Below, piece after piece: positions 40,061-49,596 of a stretch of DNA of 64,000 bases; the stretch's first letter is position 1; every line of letters begins with the position of its first letter. The position numbers and the translations under genes are program-made. The stretch is taken from the NCBI RefSeq assembly GCF_902498825.1, contig NZ_LR701459.1, forward strand, positions 3,478,564 to 3,542,563, written 5' to 3'. Below the pieces are notes generated by a model that saw only the letters and a program-made list of their open reading frames with translations, was not told the DNA's origin and made no database searches. The DNA is from Rhizobium sp. EC-SD404. GTDB taxonomy: Bacteria; Pseudomonadota; Alphaproteobacteria; Rhizobiales; Rhizobiaceae.

Positions 40061-40558
40061 ATGCCGATCATTGCTCCCTACGCCCAAAACCCGCTAATCG
40101 ACGGCCGCCAGTCCGATCGCGCCATGATGGTGCGGCGTGGCGTCCAGCGGCTTCTCACAGATCTTCGCTACGCGTCGCTTCCCGAACTCGCGCTTGCCAG
40201 CGGCAGGCGTGCAGACATCGTCGCGCTGACCGGCGGCGGTGAATTCTGGATCGTGGAGATCAAAACGTCGGTGCAGGATTTTCGCGTCGACCGCAAATGG
40301 CCGGACTACCGACTGCATTGCGACCGGCTCTTCTTCGCCACGCATCCCGGCGTGCCGATCGACATTTTTCCGGAAGACTGCGGCCTGATCCTTTCCGACG
40401 GCTTCGGCGCGCATCTGTTGCGCGAGGCGCCGGAGCACAAGCTTGCCGGCGCGACGCGCAAGGCGATGACGCTGAAATTCGCACGCGCCGCCGCCGGTCG
40501 GCTGCTCATGGCCGAATGGGCGACGGGGAACAGCTTTCCGGCGGAAGACGCCGAATAA
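40061..40558 (+). CDS. mmcB: MmcB-family DNA repair protein
   Basis: 165 residues with the MmcB arrangement: RRADIVALTGGGEFWIVEIK, where Asp and the Glu-x-Lys fit the PD-(D/E)XK nuclease fold, then DFRVDRKWPDYRLHCDRLFF. In Caulobacter MmcB acts with imuABC-type mutagenic repair under the SOS response. ATG 40061 begins directly MPIIAPYAQNPLIDGR, the normal N-terminus. It is divergent from the L,D-transpeptidase gene. Confidence 0.88.
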   Translation: MPIIAPYAQNPLIDGRQSDRAMMVRRGVQRLLTDLRYASLPELALASGRRADIVALTGGGEFWIVEIKTSVQDFRVDRKWPDYRLHCDRLFFATHPGVPIDIFPEDCGLILSDGFGAHLLREAPEHKLAGATRKAMTLKFARAAAGRLLMAEWATGNSFPAEDAE

Positions 40559-40596
40559 GCGGGTTCGAGAGCCGCGCTTCCGATCCGGAACCCGGC

Positions 40597-41157
40597 TTAG
40601 CGCGGGGCGCGCTTTGCAAGGATGCGCTGCAGTGTGCGGCGATGCATGTTCAGCCGACGGGCGGTTTCAGACACGTTGCGTTCGCACATTTCGTAGACGC
40701 GCTGAATGTGCTCCCAGCGGACACGGTCGGCCGACATCGGATTTTCCGGCGGCTCGGCTTTTTCGCCGGGCTTGCGGGTGAGCGCCGCAGCGACCTCGTC
40801 GGCATCGGCGGGTTTTGCAAGATAATCGATCGCACCGAGCTTTACGGCGTTCACAGCCGTCGCGATGTTGCCATAGCCGGTCAGGACGATCATCCTTGTG
40901 TCGGTCCGGCGCTGACGGATCGCATCGATGATGTCGAGACCGTTGCCGTCGCCGAGCCGCATGTCGACCACCGCATATTTCGGAGGAGCGGCTTTCGCCT
41001 TGGCGAGGCCTTCCGCCACGGATTCAGCCGTTTCCACCACGAAGCCGCGGGTTTCCATGGCGCGCGCGAGCCGTTTCAGGAACGGCGCGTCGTCATCCAC
41101 GAGCAGCAATGAGGGATCCGGGCCGATATCGCCGTCGGCAACATCCTCGTTGATCAT
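40597..41157 (-). CDS. actR: RegA/ActR/PrrA-type response regulator
   Basis: 186 residues. Receiver domain with the acidic pair LLVDDDAP, phospho-acceptor Asp65 in YAVVDMRLGDG and the Lys in YLAKPADADEV. The C-terminus is a Fis-type HTH (ERNVSETARRLNMHRRTLQR) typical of RegA/ActR/PrrA, which control respiratory, redox and CO2/N2-fixation genes. It lies 40 bases downstream of the sensor gene, as one operon. Confidence 0.93.
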   Translation of the reverse strand: MINEDVADGDIGPDPSLLLVDDDAPFLKRLARAMETRGFVVETAESVAEGLAKAKAAPPKYAVVDMRLGDGNGLDIIDAIRQRRTDTRMIVLTGYGNIATAVNAVKLGAIDYLAKPADADEVAAALTRKPGEKAEPPENPMSADRVRWEHIQRVYEMCERNVSETARRLNMHRRTLQRILAKRAPR

Positions 41158-41197
41158 TCTTCAGGCTCCATTGCGGTACCGGCCGTCCCGCCGGCTT

Positions 41198-42559
41198 CTA
41201 TCCACTCGTTACATATGGGAGTTTCGCAGCCTGGGGCAATCTCTGGGCTGAACCGGCGGCATCCATGGCAGCGCGCGGCCAGCTCAGGCGGATGACCGCC
41301 CCCTGCTGTTCACTCGATCCGTTTTCGAAGACGACCGTCGCGCCGGTGCGCTCCAAAAGCGTCTTGGCGATGAAGAGCCCCAGTCCCAAACCGCCGGCGC
41401 GCTTGTCCTTGCCAGCAGTTCGCCTGGTCACGAAAGGTTCGCCGATCTTGACGAGAATCTCGGGCGAGAAGCCCGGGCCGTCGTCGGAGATGACGATATC
41501 CACGCGGTCCCGGTCGTAGCGCGCATCCACCCGAACCTTCTCCTGGGCGAAATCGACCGCGTTTTCGACCAGATTGCCAAGACCGTAGAGAATGCCGGCA
41601 TTGCGCAGGCCAACCGGTTCCTCGTCGGTGACGGCCTCGATCGTGACCTCGATCTCGACGCCGAATTCGCGGTGTGGGTCGACGACTTCTTCCAGCATCG
41701 AGGAGAGCGGCAACTTGCGCATATGCTCCTCGTCATCGGTCGACAGCGTCGTCAGGCGCCGCAGAATGTCTCGGCATCGCTCGGTCTGTGAGCGCAACAG
41801 CTGCAGGTCTTCGCGGTAGCGTTCGTCGGAGCCGAGCGCACGCTCCATTTCCTTCACCACGACCGAAATGGTGGCGAGCGGCGTGCCCAGCTCATGGGCG
41901 GCGGCAGCAGCCAGACCATCGAGAGCGAAGAGATGCTGTTCGCGCTGCAGCGTCAATTCGGTCGCCGTCAGCGCGTCGGCAAGTTCGTTGGCTTCGGACG
42001 ACACGCGATGGACGTAAAAGGCGGCAAAAAGCGTGGTCGAGACGATCGCGATCCAGATGCCGGTCACCAGCACCAGATGTGCCTCGTAGATGATGCCCGG
42101 ATACCAGGGCAACGGCAGGTGAAAAGCCGCCAGAAGCGTGACGGCCGCGATCGTCAGTGCACCGAGAATGAGCGTCTGGCGAATAGGCTGCGAAGCCGTG
42201 GAGATGATGACCGGCACGCTCATCAGGACCGAGAACGGATTGACGAGCCCGCCCGTCATGAACAGCAGACCGGACAGCTGCAGCACGTCGAAGCCGAGAA
42301 CGCCGAGCGCTGCCGGCGGGCTCAGGCGGTGCGTGGCCGGATAGCGAAACGTCAGGAAGATGTTCAGCCAGGCCGAGGATGCGATGAGCGCGAAACAGAG
42401 GAGAACCGGGAAAGGGAATTCCAGGATGAAAGCGACGATCAGCACCGTCAGCGACTGGCCCACGACGGCAAGCCACCGCAGCCGCGTCAATGTCTGGAGG
42501 CGCAGCCGGTAGCGCGAAAATCGATCGCGCCCGCTCAAGGAATTGTCGGCAACCGCCAT
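41198..42559 (-). CDS. actS: RegB/ActS/PrrB-type redox sensor histidine kinase
   Basis: 453 residues from ATG 42559. Six membrane segments are followed by the kinase. The quinone-binding motif GGLVNPF (about residues 103-109) is present, and the H-box AAAHELGTPLATISVV has phospho-His222. The redox-active Cys of the family (Cys262 in TERCRDILRRL) is conserved. The ATP site follows (N-box, SDDGPGFSPEI, GGLGLGLFIAKTLLE). It senses the quinone pool and phosphorylates the ActR-type partner encoded downstream. Confidence 0.95.
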   Translation of the reverse strand: MAVADNSLSGRDRFSRYRLRLQTLTRLRWLAVVGQSLTVLIVAFILEFPFPVLLCFALIASSAWLNIFLTFRYPATHRLSPPAALGVLGFDVLQLSGLLFMTGGLVNPFSVLMSVPVIISTASQPIRQTLILGALTIAAVTLLAAFHLPLPWYPGIIYEAHLVLVTGIWIAIVSTTLFAAFYVHRVSSEANELADALTATELTLQREQHLFALDGLAAAAAHELGTPLATISVVVKEMERALGSDERYREDLQLLRSQTERCRDILRRLTTLSTDDEEHMRKLPLSSMLEEVVDPHREFGVEIEVTIEAVTDEEPVGLRNAGILYGLGNLVENAVDFAQEKVRVDARYDRDRVDIVISDDGPGFSPEILVKIGEPFVTRRTAGKDKRAGGLGLGLFIAKTLLERTGATVVFENGSSEQQGAVIRLSWPRAAMDAAGSAQRLPQAAKLPYVTSG

Positions 42560-42626
42560 GGTCGAAACCCGTCCTTCTCGATGTCGCTCTGACATGGCAA
42601 AGGCGGCGGGCGGAGTCCAGCGAAGC

Positions 42627-45098
42627 TCACGAACCGCGCGGTTTTGCCCTGCGCGTCGGTTCGGCCCGCGCCGGATCTTCCGGCCATGGGTGCTTGGGGT
42701 AGCGTCCGCGCATATCGGCACGCACATCGGCCCATGAGCCGGCCCAGAAGCCCGGTAGATCGCGGGTCGTCTGGATCGGCCGATGGGCCGGCGACAACAG
42801 CTCCAGCAGCAGCGGCAGGCGCCCCTTCGCGATCGTCGGATGGGACGCGAGGCCGAAGAGCTCCTGCACCCGCACCGCCAGCACCGGCACGTCGCCATCG
42901 TAGCGGATCGGGATGCGCGAGCCGGTCGGCACGACGAAATGGGTCGGCGCCTCTGCCTCGAGTATGCGGTGCAGATCATAGGGTGCGAGGGCCATCAGGC
43001 CTTCGGTCAGGCTTCCCGGTGCGATCCGATCGAAGGCGCGCACGCCCGACTGGTACGGCGTGAACCAAACGGCCAGCTTGGTTACAAGTCCATCGTCGTC
43101 CATCGCAGGCCAAGGGTCCCCGATCGATCGGTTGAGGAAGCCGAGACGCGCGCGCAATTGCCGGCCATTGTCGCTCCAAGGCAGCGCGTCGACGCCGAGC
43201 CGGCGCACGCCGTCGGCCAGCGCTTCCGTCGTCCGCTCATCAGTCGGCACCGGTATCGCGCGCTCTTCCAGGACGATGGCGCCCAGGCGGCGGACATGGC
43301 GGGCGCGCACCGATCGGCTTTCGGTATCGAACATGCATTCGTCGCCGTCGACGCCGCGCGTTTCGACAAGTGTCTCCACTTCACCCGGATCGATAGCGGC
43401 CGCGGCCTGGATGCGCTGGGCACCGGCGCGGCCGGTGAGATCGGCAATCACCAGCCATTCCTCACCGGCAAGCGGATCGTGCGGATCGAGTTCGGCGCCG
43501 CGGCCATTGGCCATGAGATAGCGGCCCCTGCCGCCGCGGTTGCGGGCAACGCGATCGGGATAGGCAAGCGCCAGAAGTCCCCCAATCGACAGCTTCTGCA
43601 CGGCCTCGCCAGCATCGTCCAGGTTTTTGACGATACGGCGGGACAGCTCGCGCGCTGCGGATGCCCGGTCACCCTTTTCGCTGCGCCAACGACGAAGCCG
43701 TTCGGCCACATCGATGGACGGTCCGCCCAGTCCTTGCTCCGTCAAAAGCACGGCGATGTCCGCCGCATCGGGGCGGCTTGCACGCGGCGCCGACGCAACC
43801 ATTGCCGCGAGGCGGGCGGGAAGCCCGAGCCCGCGGATCGCGCGTCCTATAGCGGTCAGTCCGCCAGCGGGATCGAGGGCGCCGAGTTCGACCAGCAAAG
43901 CCCGCGCTTCCTTGAGAGCAGGCGCCGGCGGTGGATCGATGAAGGCAAGCACCGTCGGATCGGGCACGCCCCACGCAGCGCTGTCGAGGATCAATCCGGA
44001 AAGATCGCTCGACAGTATTTCCGGCGGCGTGAAGGCCGGCAGTGCCGCGGTCTGCTCGGCGCGCCAAAGCCTGATCGCGACGCCGGGCTCGGTACGTCCG
44101 GCGCGTCCAGCGCGCTGATCGGCGGACGCACGCGACACCCGCACCGTCTCCAGCCGCGTGATCCCCGTTGCCGGTTCGAAATGCGGCAGACGCTGCAGGC
44201 CGCTGTCGATGACGACGCGTACGCCGTCGATCGTCAGCGACGTTTCCGCGATCGAGGTCGCGAGCACGATCTTGCGCGATCCCGGCGCCGCCGGCCGTAT
44301 CGCACGATCCTGCGCTGCGCCGTCCATCATGCCGAACAACGGTGCCAACACCGTGCCTGGAGACAGGCGGCCTTCGAGCCGCTCGGCCGTGCGGCGGATT
44401 TCGGCCTGGCCGGGCAGGAACGCCAGGATCGATCCCGTCTCTTCGGCGAGCGCCGAACGGATCGCTTCGGCCATGGCATCCTCGATGCGGTCACCTGCCC
44501 TGCGTTCGCGGTAACGCATCTCGACCGGAAAGGCCCGGCCCGCGCTTTCGATAACAGGCGCCTCGATCAAGGCTGAGACGCGGGCGGTGTCGAGCGTCGC
44601 CGACATGACGAGCAGACGAAGATCGGCACGCAGCGCCGCGCGCACATCCAGAACGAGGGCGAGGGCGAAATCGGCATCGAGCGCGCGCTCATGGAATTCG
44701 TCGAAGATGACCGCCGCGATGCCGGAGAGCTCGGGATCATCCAGGATCATCCGCACGAAGACGCCTTCGGTCACGACCTCGATGCGCGTTCGCTTCGATA
44801 TCCTCGTGTCGAGCCGCATGCGGTAGCCGACCGTATCGCCGACCTCTTCACCGAGAAGATCGGCCATACGGCGCGCGGCGGCGCGGGCAGCCAGCCGGCG
44901 CGGTTCCAGGAGGATGATCCGGCCGTCACCGCGCCAGGGTGCGTCGAGCAGCTTGAGCGGGACGAGCGTGGTCTTGCCGGCACCGGGAGGAGCGGCCAGC
45001 ACGGCCGCGCCTTGCGCATCCAACGCAGCGGCAAGGTCATCGAGAACGGCGCCGACCGGCAGAGCCCGCGCCGCAGCTTCAAACATTTCCCGGCTCAT
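42627..45098 (-). CDS. hrpB: ATP-dependent helicase HrpB
   Basis: 823 residues. DExH-box: Walker A APPGAGKTTLVPLKLL, motif II DEFHERALDADFAL, motif III SATLDTARVS, and motif VI QRAGRAGRTEPGVAIRLW. The C-terminal HrpB-specific domains are present (DPLAGEEWLVIADLTGRAGA; HFVVPTGSRIPIRYDGDVP). The cellular role of HrpB is unclear in bacteria. Starts 4 bases before the stop of the ABC ATPase gene on the same strand. Confidence 0.94.
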   Translation of the reverse strand: MSREMFEAAARALPVGAVLDDLAAALDAQGAAVLAAPPGAGKTTLVPLKLLDAPWRGDGRIILLEPRRLAARAAARRMADLLGEEVGDTVGYRMRLDTRISKRTRIEVVTEGVFVRMILDDPELSGIAAVIFDEFHERALDADFALALVLDVRAALRADLRLLVMSATLDTARVSALIEAPVIESAGRAFPVEMRYRERRAGDRIEDAMAEAIRSALAEETGSILAFLPGQAEIRRTAERLEGRLSPGTVLAPLFGMMDGAAQDRAIRPAAPGSRKIVLATSIAETSLTIDGVRVVIDSGLQRLPHFEPATGITRLETVRVSRASADQRAGRAGRTEPGVAIRLWRAEQTAALPAFTPPEILSSDLSGLILDSAAWGVPDPTVLAFIDPPPAPALKEARALLVELGALDPAGGLTAIGRAIRGLGLPARLAAMVASAPRASRPDAADIAVLLTEQGLGGPSIDVAERLRRWRSEKGDRASAARELSRRIVKNLDDAGEAVQKLSIGGLLALAYPDRVARNRGGRGRYLMANGRGAELDPHDPLAGEEWLVIADLTGRAGAQRIQAAAAIDPGEVETLVETRGVDGDECMFDTESRSVRARHVRRLGAIVLEERAIPVPTDERTTEALADGVRRLGVDALPWSDNGRQLRARLGFLNRSIGDPWPAMDDDGLVTKLAVWFTPYQSGVRAFDRIAPGSLTEGLMALAPYDLHRILEAEAPTHFVVPTGSRIPIRYDGDVPVLAVRVQELFGLASHPTIAKGRLPLLLELLSPAHRPIQTTRDLPGFWAGSWADVRADMRGRYPKHPWPEDPARAEPTRRAKPRGS

Positions 45099-45751
45099 GG
45101 CGCGCCGTTCATCTCGAAGACCGCACCGCCGGCGGCCTCAGCATCGGCCGTATCGTGCGTGACAAGGATGACAGGCAGTTTCGCCGCCCGCGCCTGATCG
45201 AAGACCAACCGTCGCGTCTGCGCCCGCAGGCTCATGTCGAGCTTGGCGAAAGGCTCGTCCAGCAAAAGCAGGCGGGGGCGTGACAGGAGCACGCGCTGCA
45301 GGGCCACACGCGCTTTCTGCCCGCCCGAGAGCGTATCGGGATCGCGCGGACCGAAGCCGGCGAGATCCACGTCCGCCAGCGCCTTCTCGGCGATCGCGCG
45401 GCGGTTTGCCCGTCCCTTCACGTCCGACGGAAGGGCAAAGGCGATGTTGGAAGCAACCGACATATGCGGAAAGAGGAGCGGATCCTGAAACAGGATGCCG
45501 GCATGGCGCGCGTCGGCCGGCAGGGCCGTCAGGTCGACGCCATCGACGCGCACCTGCCCCTCGGCCTGGAAAATCGGATCGAGAAATCCGCCGATATAAG
45601 CGAGCAGCGTCGATTTGCCGGAGCCGGACGGGCCCATCACGGTCAGCGTCTCGCCCGGCGCCACATGGGCGTCGAGTGCGATCAGCAGGCGGCCGTCGAG
45701 ACGGATCGCGATGTCGCGGAGACTAAGTCCCGCTCTTTCAGGCTGTGTCAT
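45095..45751 (-). CDS. ynjD: YnjD-like ABC transporter ATP-binding protein
   Basis: 218 residues. Walker A VMGPSGSGKSTLL, signature TLSGGQKARVALQRVLLSRP, Walker B LLLLDEPFAKLD and H-loop VTHDTADAEAAG are present. A short ATPase without a C-terminal regulatory domain, as in YnjD and thiamine-type transporters. It follows the fused permease gene by 5 bases and overlaps hrpB by 4 bases. Confidence 0.85.
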   Translation of the reverse strand: MTQPERAGLSLRDIAIRLDGRLLIALDAHVAPGETLTVMGPSGSGKSTLLAYIGGFLDPIFQAEGQVRVDGVDLTALPADARHAGILFQDPLLFPHMSVASNIAFALPSDVKGRANRRAIAEKALADVDLAGFGPRDPDTLSGGQKARVALQRVLLSRPRLLLLDEPFAKLDMSLRAQTRRLVFDQARAAKLPVILVTHDTADAEAAGGAVFEMNGAP

Positions 45752-45756
45752 TTCGC

Positions 45757-47436
45757 TCAGACGCGCATGGATCGACGACCGCGAAATAGCAGCGCAGGCA
45801 CGAGCGAGGCAATCGCGAAGGCGAGAAACGGGAGAAGCGTCTGCAGAAAGGCATAGACGCCGATGACCCGCCGATTGCCACCGGATGCAAGCGCCACCGC
45901 TTCGGTGGTGATCGTCGTCAGCCGCCCCTCACCGATCAGCACCGTCGGCAGGTACTGACCGACGGAAACGGCAAAGCCGACCGCCGCAGCCGTCGCAATG
46001 GCACGCGCCAGCATCGGCAGGCGAATGCTGAAGAGGGTCACGAGCCGCGATCGTCCCAGGCCCGCCGCGACACGGTCATAACGGCGGTCGAGCGCGCGCC
46101 AGGGATCGGACAGCGACAGGAACACGTAAGGGAGCACGAAGATCAGGTGTACGAAAACGAGTGCGGCGAAGCGCTGGTCGGTGCCGCTCGCAACGAACAG
46201 CACCTGCAGGCCGAAGACGAAAGCGATCTGGGGCACCATCAGCGGCATGTAGATTGCCAGAAGCGCCCGGCTGCCAGCCGTCTTGCCGGTCTCGATCTCA
46301 CGCTCGAGACACCCGATCGTGAGCAGAAGCGCGATCAGCGTCGAAGCGAGCCCGGCGAGCAGCGTCGTCGCCAGCGGATCGAGAATGCGCGGCAATGCGC
46401 TTCGCCATGTGGAGAGCGACAGTGCCTGCGGCCAGAGGTCCGGAAACTGCCAAAAGGCCGAGACGGACCACAGGCCGAGCAGCACCACGCCGGCGAAGAC
46501 GATCAGCCCCGCAATCGCGGTGGCCATCAGCGATAGAATCCTCAAGGCCCTGTCGCGGCGAAAACGAATGCCGCCCTCACAGGCTGTCGTGATCGCAAAC
46601 GCGACGCACCGCTCGAAGAGCCACCACAGCGCAAGCGCCGCGACGGTGACCGACAATTGCAGGACTGCTCCGGCAGATGCCAGGAACCGCACCGAGAGAT
46701 CCGGATCGTTCATCCAGCGCAGCAGCCACACCGGCAACGTGGGCGGCAGATTGGGACCGAGGATGATCGCTACATCCACGACCGAGGTCGCATAGGCGAT
46801 CACCGCATAGACGGCGAAACGGATCTGCCGGTAGACGCGCGGCGCAAGTGCATAGGTGAAGCCGGCGACCCGGCCATAGCCCATCGCCGATGTCAGCTGC
46901 ATCGTCTGGCGGTGCGGCAGCTGTGGCAGGGCCGCGAGCGTCACCAGAAAGAGGAACGGGATCTCTTTGACGATCAGGCCGGCCATCATCGAAAGGCCGA
47001 GCGGGTCGTTGATGATCAAAAGATCGGGCGGCCGCTCGATCCCGAAGACGGGTGCTGCGAGCCGGATCAGATATCCGGACGGCGCGATGAGGAAAGCGAG
47101 CCCGAACGCGGCGGCCGCATGGGGGATCGCCAACAGCGGCGATAGCAGATGCTGGACGCGCTGGAACATTCGCGTCTGAGACCAGCCCGCCACGAACAGC
47201 ATGACGATCCCGAGCGAGACCGCCGTCGTCGCCAGACCGACGAACAGGCTGAGCCATGCAGAGCGCCAGATCGCCGGCATGGCGAAGAGTTCGGCGAAAT
47301 GGGATGTCGTAATGCTCGTTCCGCCGAGTGCCGGCAGATAGCCGAAAGCCGGCAGGACCGTGCCAACGAGGCCGAAGACGAGCGGCAGGATCAGGATGCC
47401 GATCGTCAGCGGAGGAGCGAAACGAGCGAGGGTCAT
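45757..47436 (-). CDS. ynjC: YnjC-like ABC transporter permease (fused two-half)
   Basis: 559 residues, twice the usual permease length, with two six-segment halves (roughly 1-270 and 290-559) of the ThiP/FbpB type, so the protein itself forms the channel dimer. The two EAA-like loops lie near AMGYGRVAGFTYALAPRVYR and RRYDRVAAGLGRSRLVTLFS. Genes downstream and upstream encode the YnjD-like ATPase and YnjB-like binding protein. The substrate is unknown; thiamine, iron or an organic cation are possibilities. Confidence 0.86.
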   Translation of the reverse strand: MTLARFAPPLTIGILILPLVFGLVGTVLPAFGYLPALGGTSITTSHFAELFAMPAIWRSAWLSLFVGLATTAVSLGIVMLFVAGWSQTRMFQRVQHLLSPLLAIPHAAAAFGLAFLIAPSGYLIRLAAPVFGIERPPDLLIINDPLGLSMMAGLIVKEIPFLFLVTLAALPQLPHRQTMQLTSAMGYGRVAGFTYALAPRVYRQIRFAVYAVIAYATSVVDVAIILGPNLPPTLPVWLLRWMNDPDLSVRFLASAGAVLQLSVTVAALALWWLFERCVAFAITTACEGGIRFRRDRALRILSLMATAIAGLIVFAGVVLLGLWSVSAFWQFPDLWPQALSLSTWRSALPRILDPLATTLLAGLASTLIALLLTIGCLEREIETGKTAGSRALLAIYMPLMVPQIAFVFGLQVLFVASGTDQRFAALVFVHLIFVLPYVFLSLSDPWRALDRRYDRVAAGLGRSRLVTLFSIRLPMLARAIATAAAVGFAVSVGQYLPTVLIGEGRLTTITTEAVALASGGNRRVIGVYAFLQTLLPFLAFAIASLVPALLFRGRRSMRV

Positions 47437-47519
47437 CGCCGACCGACCGCCAAATCGTGAAACACGCGCTCGTCAGGCCGGGCGGGCCCTTGCAATCTGG
47501 CGAGGCGCGTTTCTGTCAC

Positions 47520-48752
47520 TCAATTGCCGGCGATATAACGGCGGCGCCACTCATCTTCGATCCGCTCCATCCAGGATGCGTGGGGCTCGTCGATGATCGG
47601 TCCGAGTTCGTCCGGGGCAAGCGTCGCAACACCGAGTTCGAGTCCATCGAAGGCTGCGCGATCGGCGTCGTCCAGCTTGGCCATGGAAAGCACGGTCGGA
47701 TCGCCCCAATAGGCCGGATCCTGCTTGCGCAGCTGCGCCTCGGGCGAGATCAGGAAATCCGCGACGACAAGCGCACCGGCGGCAGCGGACGAATTGTACG
47801 GCACGGCGACGAAATGCGTGTTGCCGAGCGTGCCTCCCGGGAAGGTGAAGGAGCGCACCGTATCCGGCAATTCACCGGCGGCAATCCCCGCCGACGCTTC
47901 GGCCGGATTGAACGCAAAGATGATGTCCAGCTCGCCGTCAGCCAGCTTCTGCTTCATGTCCGGATAGTTCTGCGGAAAGGCTGCAGCCGAGCGCCAGGCA
48001 ACGCTGTGAAGTTCGTCGAGATAGGCAAAGAGCGGTGCGACGTCCGCCTCGAAGGTTTCGGGATCGACCGGCTGTTGCAGCTTTTGGCGATCGTCGATCA
48101 CTTCGCTCAGCACCTGCTTGAGGAAGGACGAACCGATGAAATCAGGCGGGGCAGGATAGGAGAAGCGGCCGGGATTTTCCTTCGCCCAGGCGAGAAGTCC
48201 GTCGGCATCCTGCGGAAGATCGGCCGCATCGGTGCGGGCTTCGTCATAAAAGAAGACGAGCTTGGCGCCGCCCCATGGGCTCTGCAGGCCCTCCGTCGGC
48301 ACGGTGAAATCCGTCAGGATCGAGGGCTGGTTCTCGAAATCCACATATTGCCAATTCGGCAAATCCTGCGCCCAGCCCGGCGAGAGAAGCAGATCCTGCT
48401 CCTTCATCGCGACGAAGTTCTCGCCATTGATCCAGATGAGGTCGACCGAACCGCCTTCATCGCGACCGGCGGTGCGCTCGGCGACGACGCGGGCGACGGC
48501 ATTGGCCGTGTCGTCCAGCTTCACATGCACGATTTCGACGCCGAAGCGCGCGCTCGCCTCGCTGGACACCCATTCGAGATAGGCGTTGATGTTCTCGGAC
48601 CCGCCCCAGGCGTTGAAATAAACCGTCTGGCCACGGGCTTCTTCCAGCACGGCATCCCAGTTTTTCGGGTCGATGTCAGCGGCGTGGAGGGAAGAAGACA
48701 GCGATAGACCGATCGCCGCGGCAAAGAGAATCCGTGTGAGCCCCATCAGCAT
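47520..48752 (-). CDS. ynjB: YnjB-like ABC transporter substrate-binding protein
   Basis: About 410 residues with a signal peptide ending LSSSLHAADI. ATG 48752 (MLMGL) or 48746 could both be served by GGAAGG. The YnjB pattern is clear: VYFNAWGGSENINAYLEW, DLIWINGENFVAMKEQDLLL, ALQGPWGGAQ-like LQSPWGGAKLVFFYDE and APPDFIGSSFLKQ. Periplasmic ligand binder of the ynjBCD-type transporter; the ligand is not established for the family. It lies 83 bases upstream of the permease gene. Confidence 0.88.
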   Translation of the reverse strand: MLMGLTRILFAAAIGLSLSSSLHAADIDPKNWDAVLEEARGQTVYFNAWGGSENINAYLEWVSSEASARFGVEIVHVKLDDTANAVARVVAERTAGRDEGGSVDLIWINGENFVAMKEQDLLLSPGWAQDLPNWQYVDFENQPSILTDFTVPTEGLQSPWGGAKLVFFYDEARTDAADLPQDADGLLAWAKENPGRFSYPAPPDFIGSSFLKQVLSEVIDDRQKLQQPVDPETFEADVAPLFAYLDELHSVAWRSAAAFPQNYPDMKQKLADGELDIIFAFNPAEASAGIAAGELPDTVRSFTFPGGTLGNTHFVAVPYNSSAAAGALVVADFLISPEAQLRKQDPAYWGDPTVLSMAKLDDADRAAFDGLELGVATLAPDELGPIIDEPHASWMERIEDEWRRRYIAGN

Positions 48753-48870
48753 GTCCCTTCCGGTTTGATGACGGACGAACTTAAGGCGAGGGCAGTCGGC
48801 GTCAATGCACGACGCGACACGCCCCAACACGACTTCGTGTGGATATGTTCGGACGAAGGGCGCTCGCGCC

Positions 48871-49524
48871 CTAATCCCGTGCGGCGCGCAGCATGGCGGC
48901 CCGCAACTCCTCGATGCCGCCGCTCTTTTCGGAGGAGGTCGCCAAAACTTCCGGAAAGGCTGCGGGGTGCTTGGCGATCTTGGCGAGCGTTTCGGAGATC
49001 AGCCGCGGCACGCCAGCGGCCTTGATCTTGTCGGTCTTGGTCAGGACCAGCTGGTAGGAAACGGCCGCCTTGTCGAGCAGATCCAGCACTTCCTCGTCGT
49101 TCGGCTTGATGCCATGGCGCGCATCGATGAGCACGTAGACGCGTTTCAGCGTCGCGCGGCCCCGGAGATAGTCGAAGACGAGCTTCGTCCACTGGTCGAC
49201 CTGTTCCTTCGGCGCCTGAGCATAGCCGTAGCCCGGCATGTCGACCAGTGCCAGCGGTGGCAGGTCGTCTGCGGCGCCCGAATAGCCGTCCGGGACGAAA
49301 TAGTTGAGCTCCTGGGTGCGACCCGGCGTGTTGGACGTGCGCGCAAGGCCCTTCTGGATCAGGAGCGCGTTGATCAGCGACGACTTGCCCACATTGGACC
49401 GACCGGCGAAGGCGATTTCCGGCGGACCCTCGGGCGGCAGGAACTTCATGGAAGGCACGCCGCGGATGAAGATCCACGGCTTCAGGAAGAGATTGGTATC
49501 GGCGAGCGTGCTTTCGGCAGTCAC
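48871..49524 (-). CDS. engB: Ribosome-biogenesis GTP-binding protein EngB (YihA/YsxC)
   Basis: 217 residues. TRAFAC GTPase motifs: G1 [13 protein letters not shown]2 Thr in [15 protein letters not shown]3 DMPGYGYAQ and G4 TKTDKI. It helps assemble the 50S subunit. It follows yidC after a terminator-like hairpin, as is common in rhizobia. Confidence 0.96.
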   Translation of the reverse strand: MTAESTLADTNLFLKPWIFIRGVPSMKFLPPEGPPEIAFAGRSNVGKSSLINALLIQKGLARTSNTPGRTQELNYFVPDGYSGAADDLPPLALVDMPGYGYAQAPKEQVDQWTKLVFDYLRGRATLKRVYVLIDARHGIKPNDEEVLDLLDKAAVSYQLVLTKTDKIKAAGVPRLISETLAKIAKHPAAFPEVLATSSEKSGGIEELRAAMLRAARD

Positions 49525-49551
49525 AGGTTTTTCCTTTCGCGCGCCGCGTCG

Positions 49552-49583
49552 AAAAAGGAGAACCCCGGATTTCCGGGGTTCTC
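49552..49583 (-). terminator. Terminator-like hairpin between yidC and engB
   Basis: GAGAACCCCGGA (49558-49569) and TCCGGGGTTCTC (49572-49583) form a 12-bp stem; on the minus strand it is followed by CTTTTTC. It lies just downstream of the yidC stop, so engB may depend on read-through. Confidence 0.7.
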
Positions 49584-49596
49584 GATGATCGAAAAT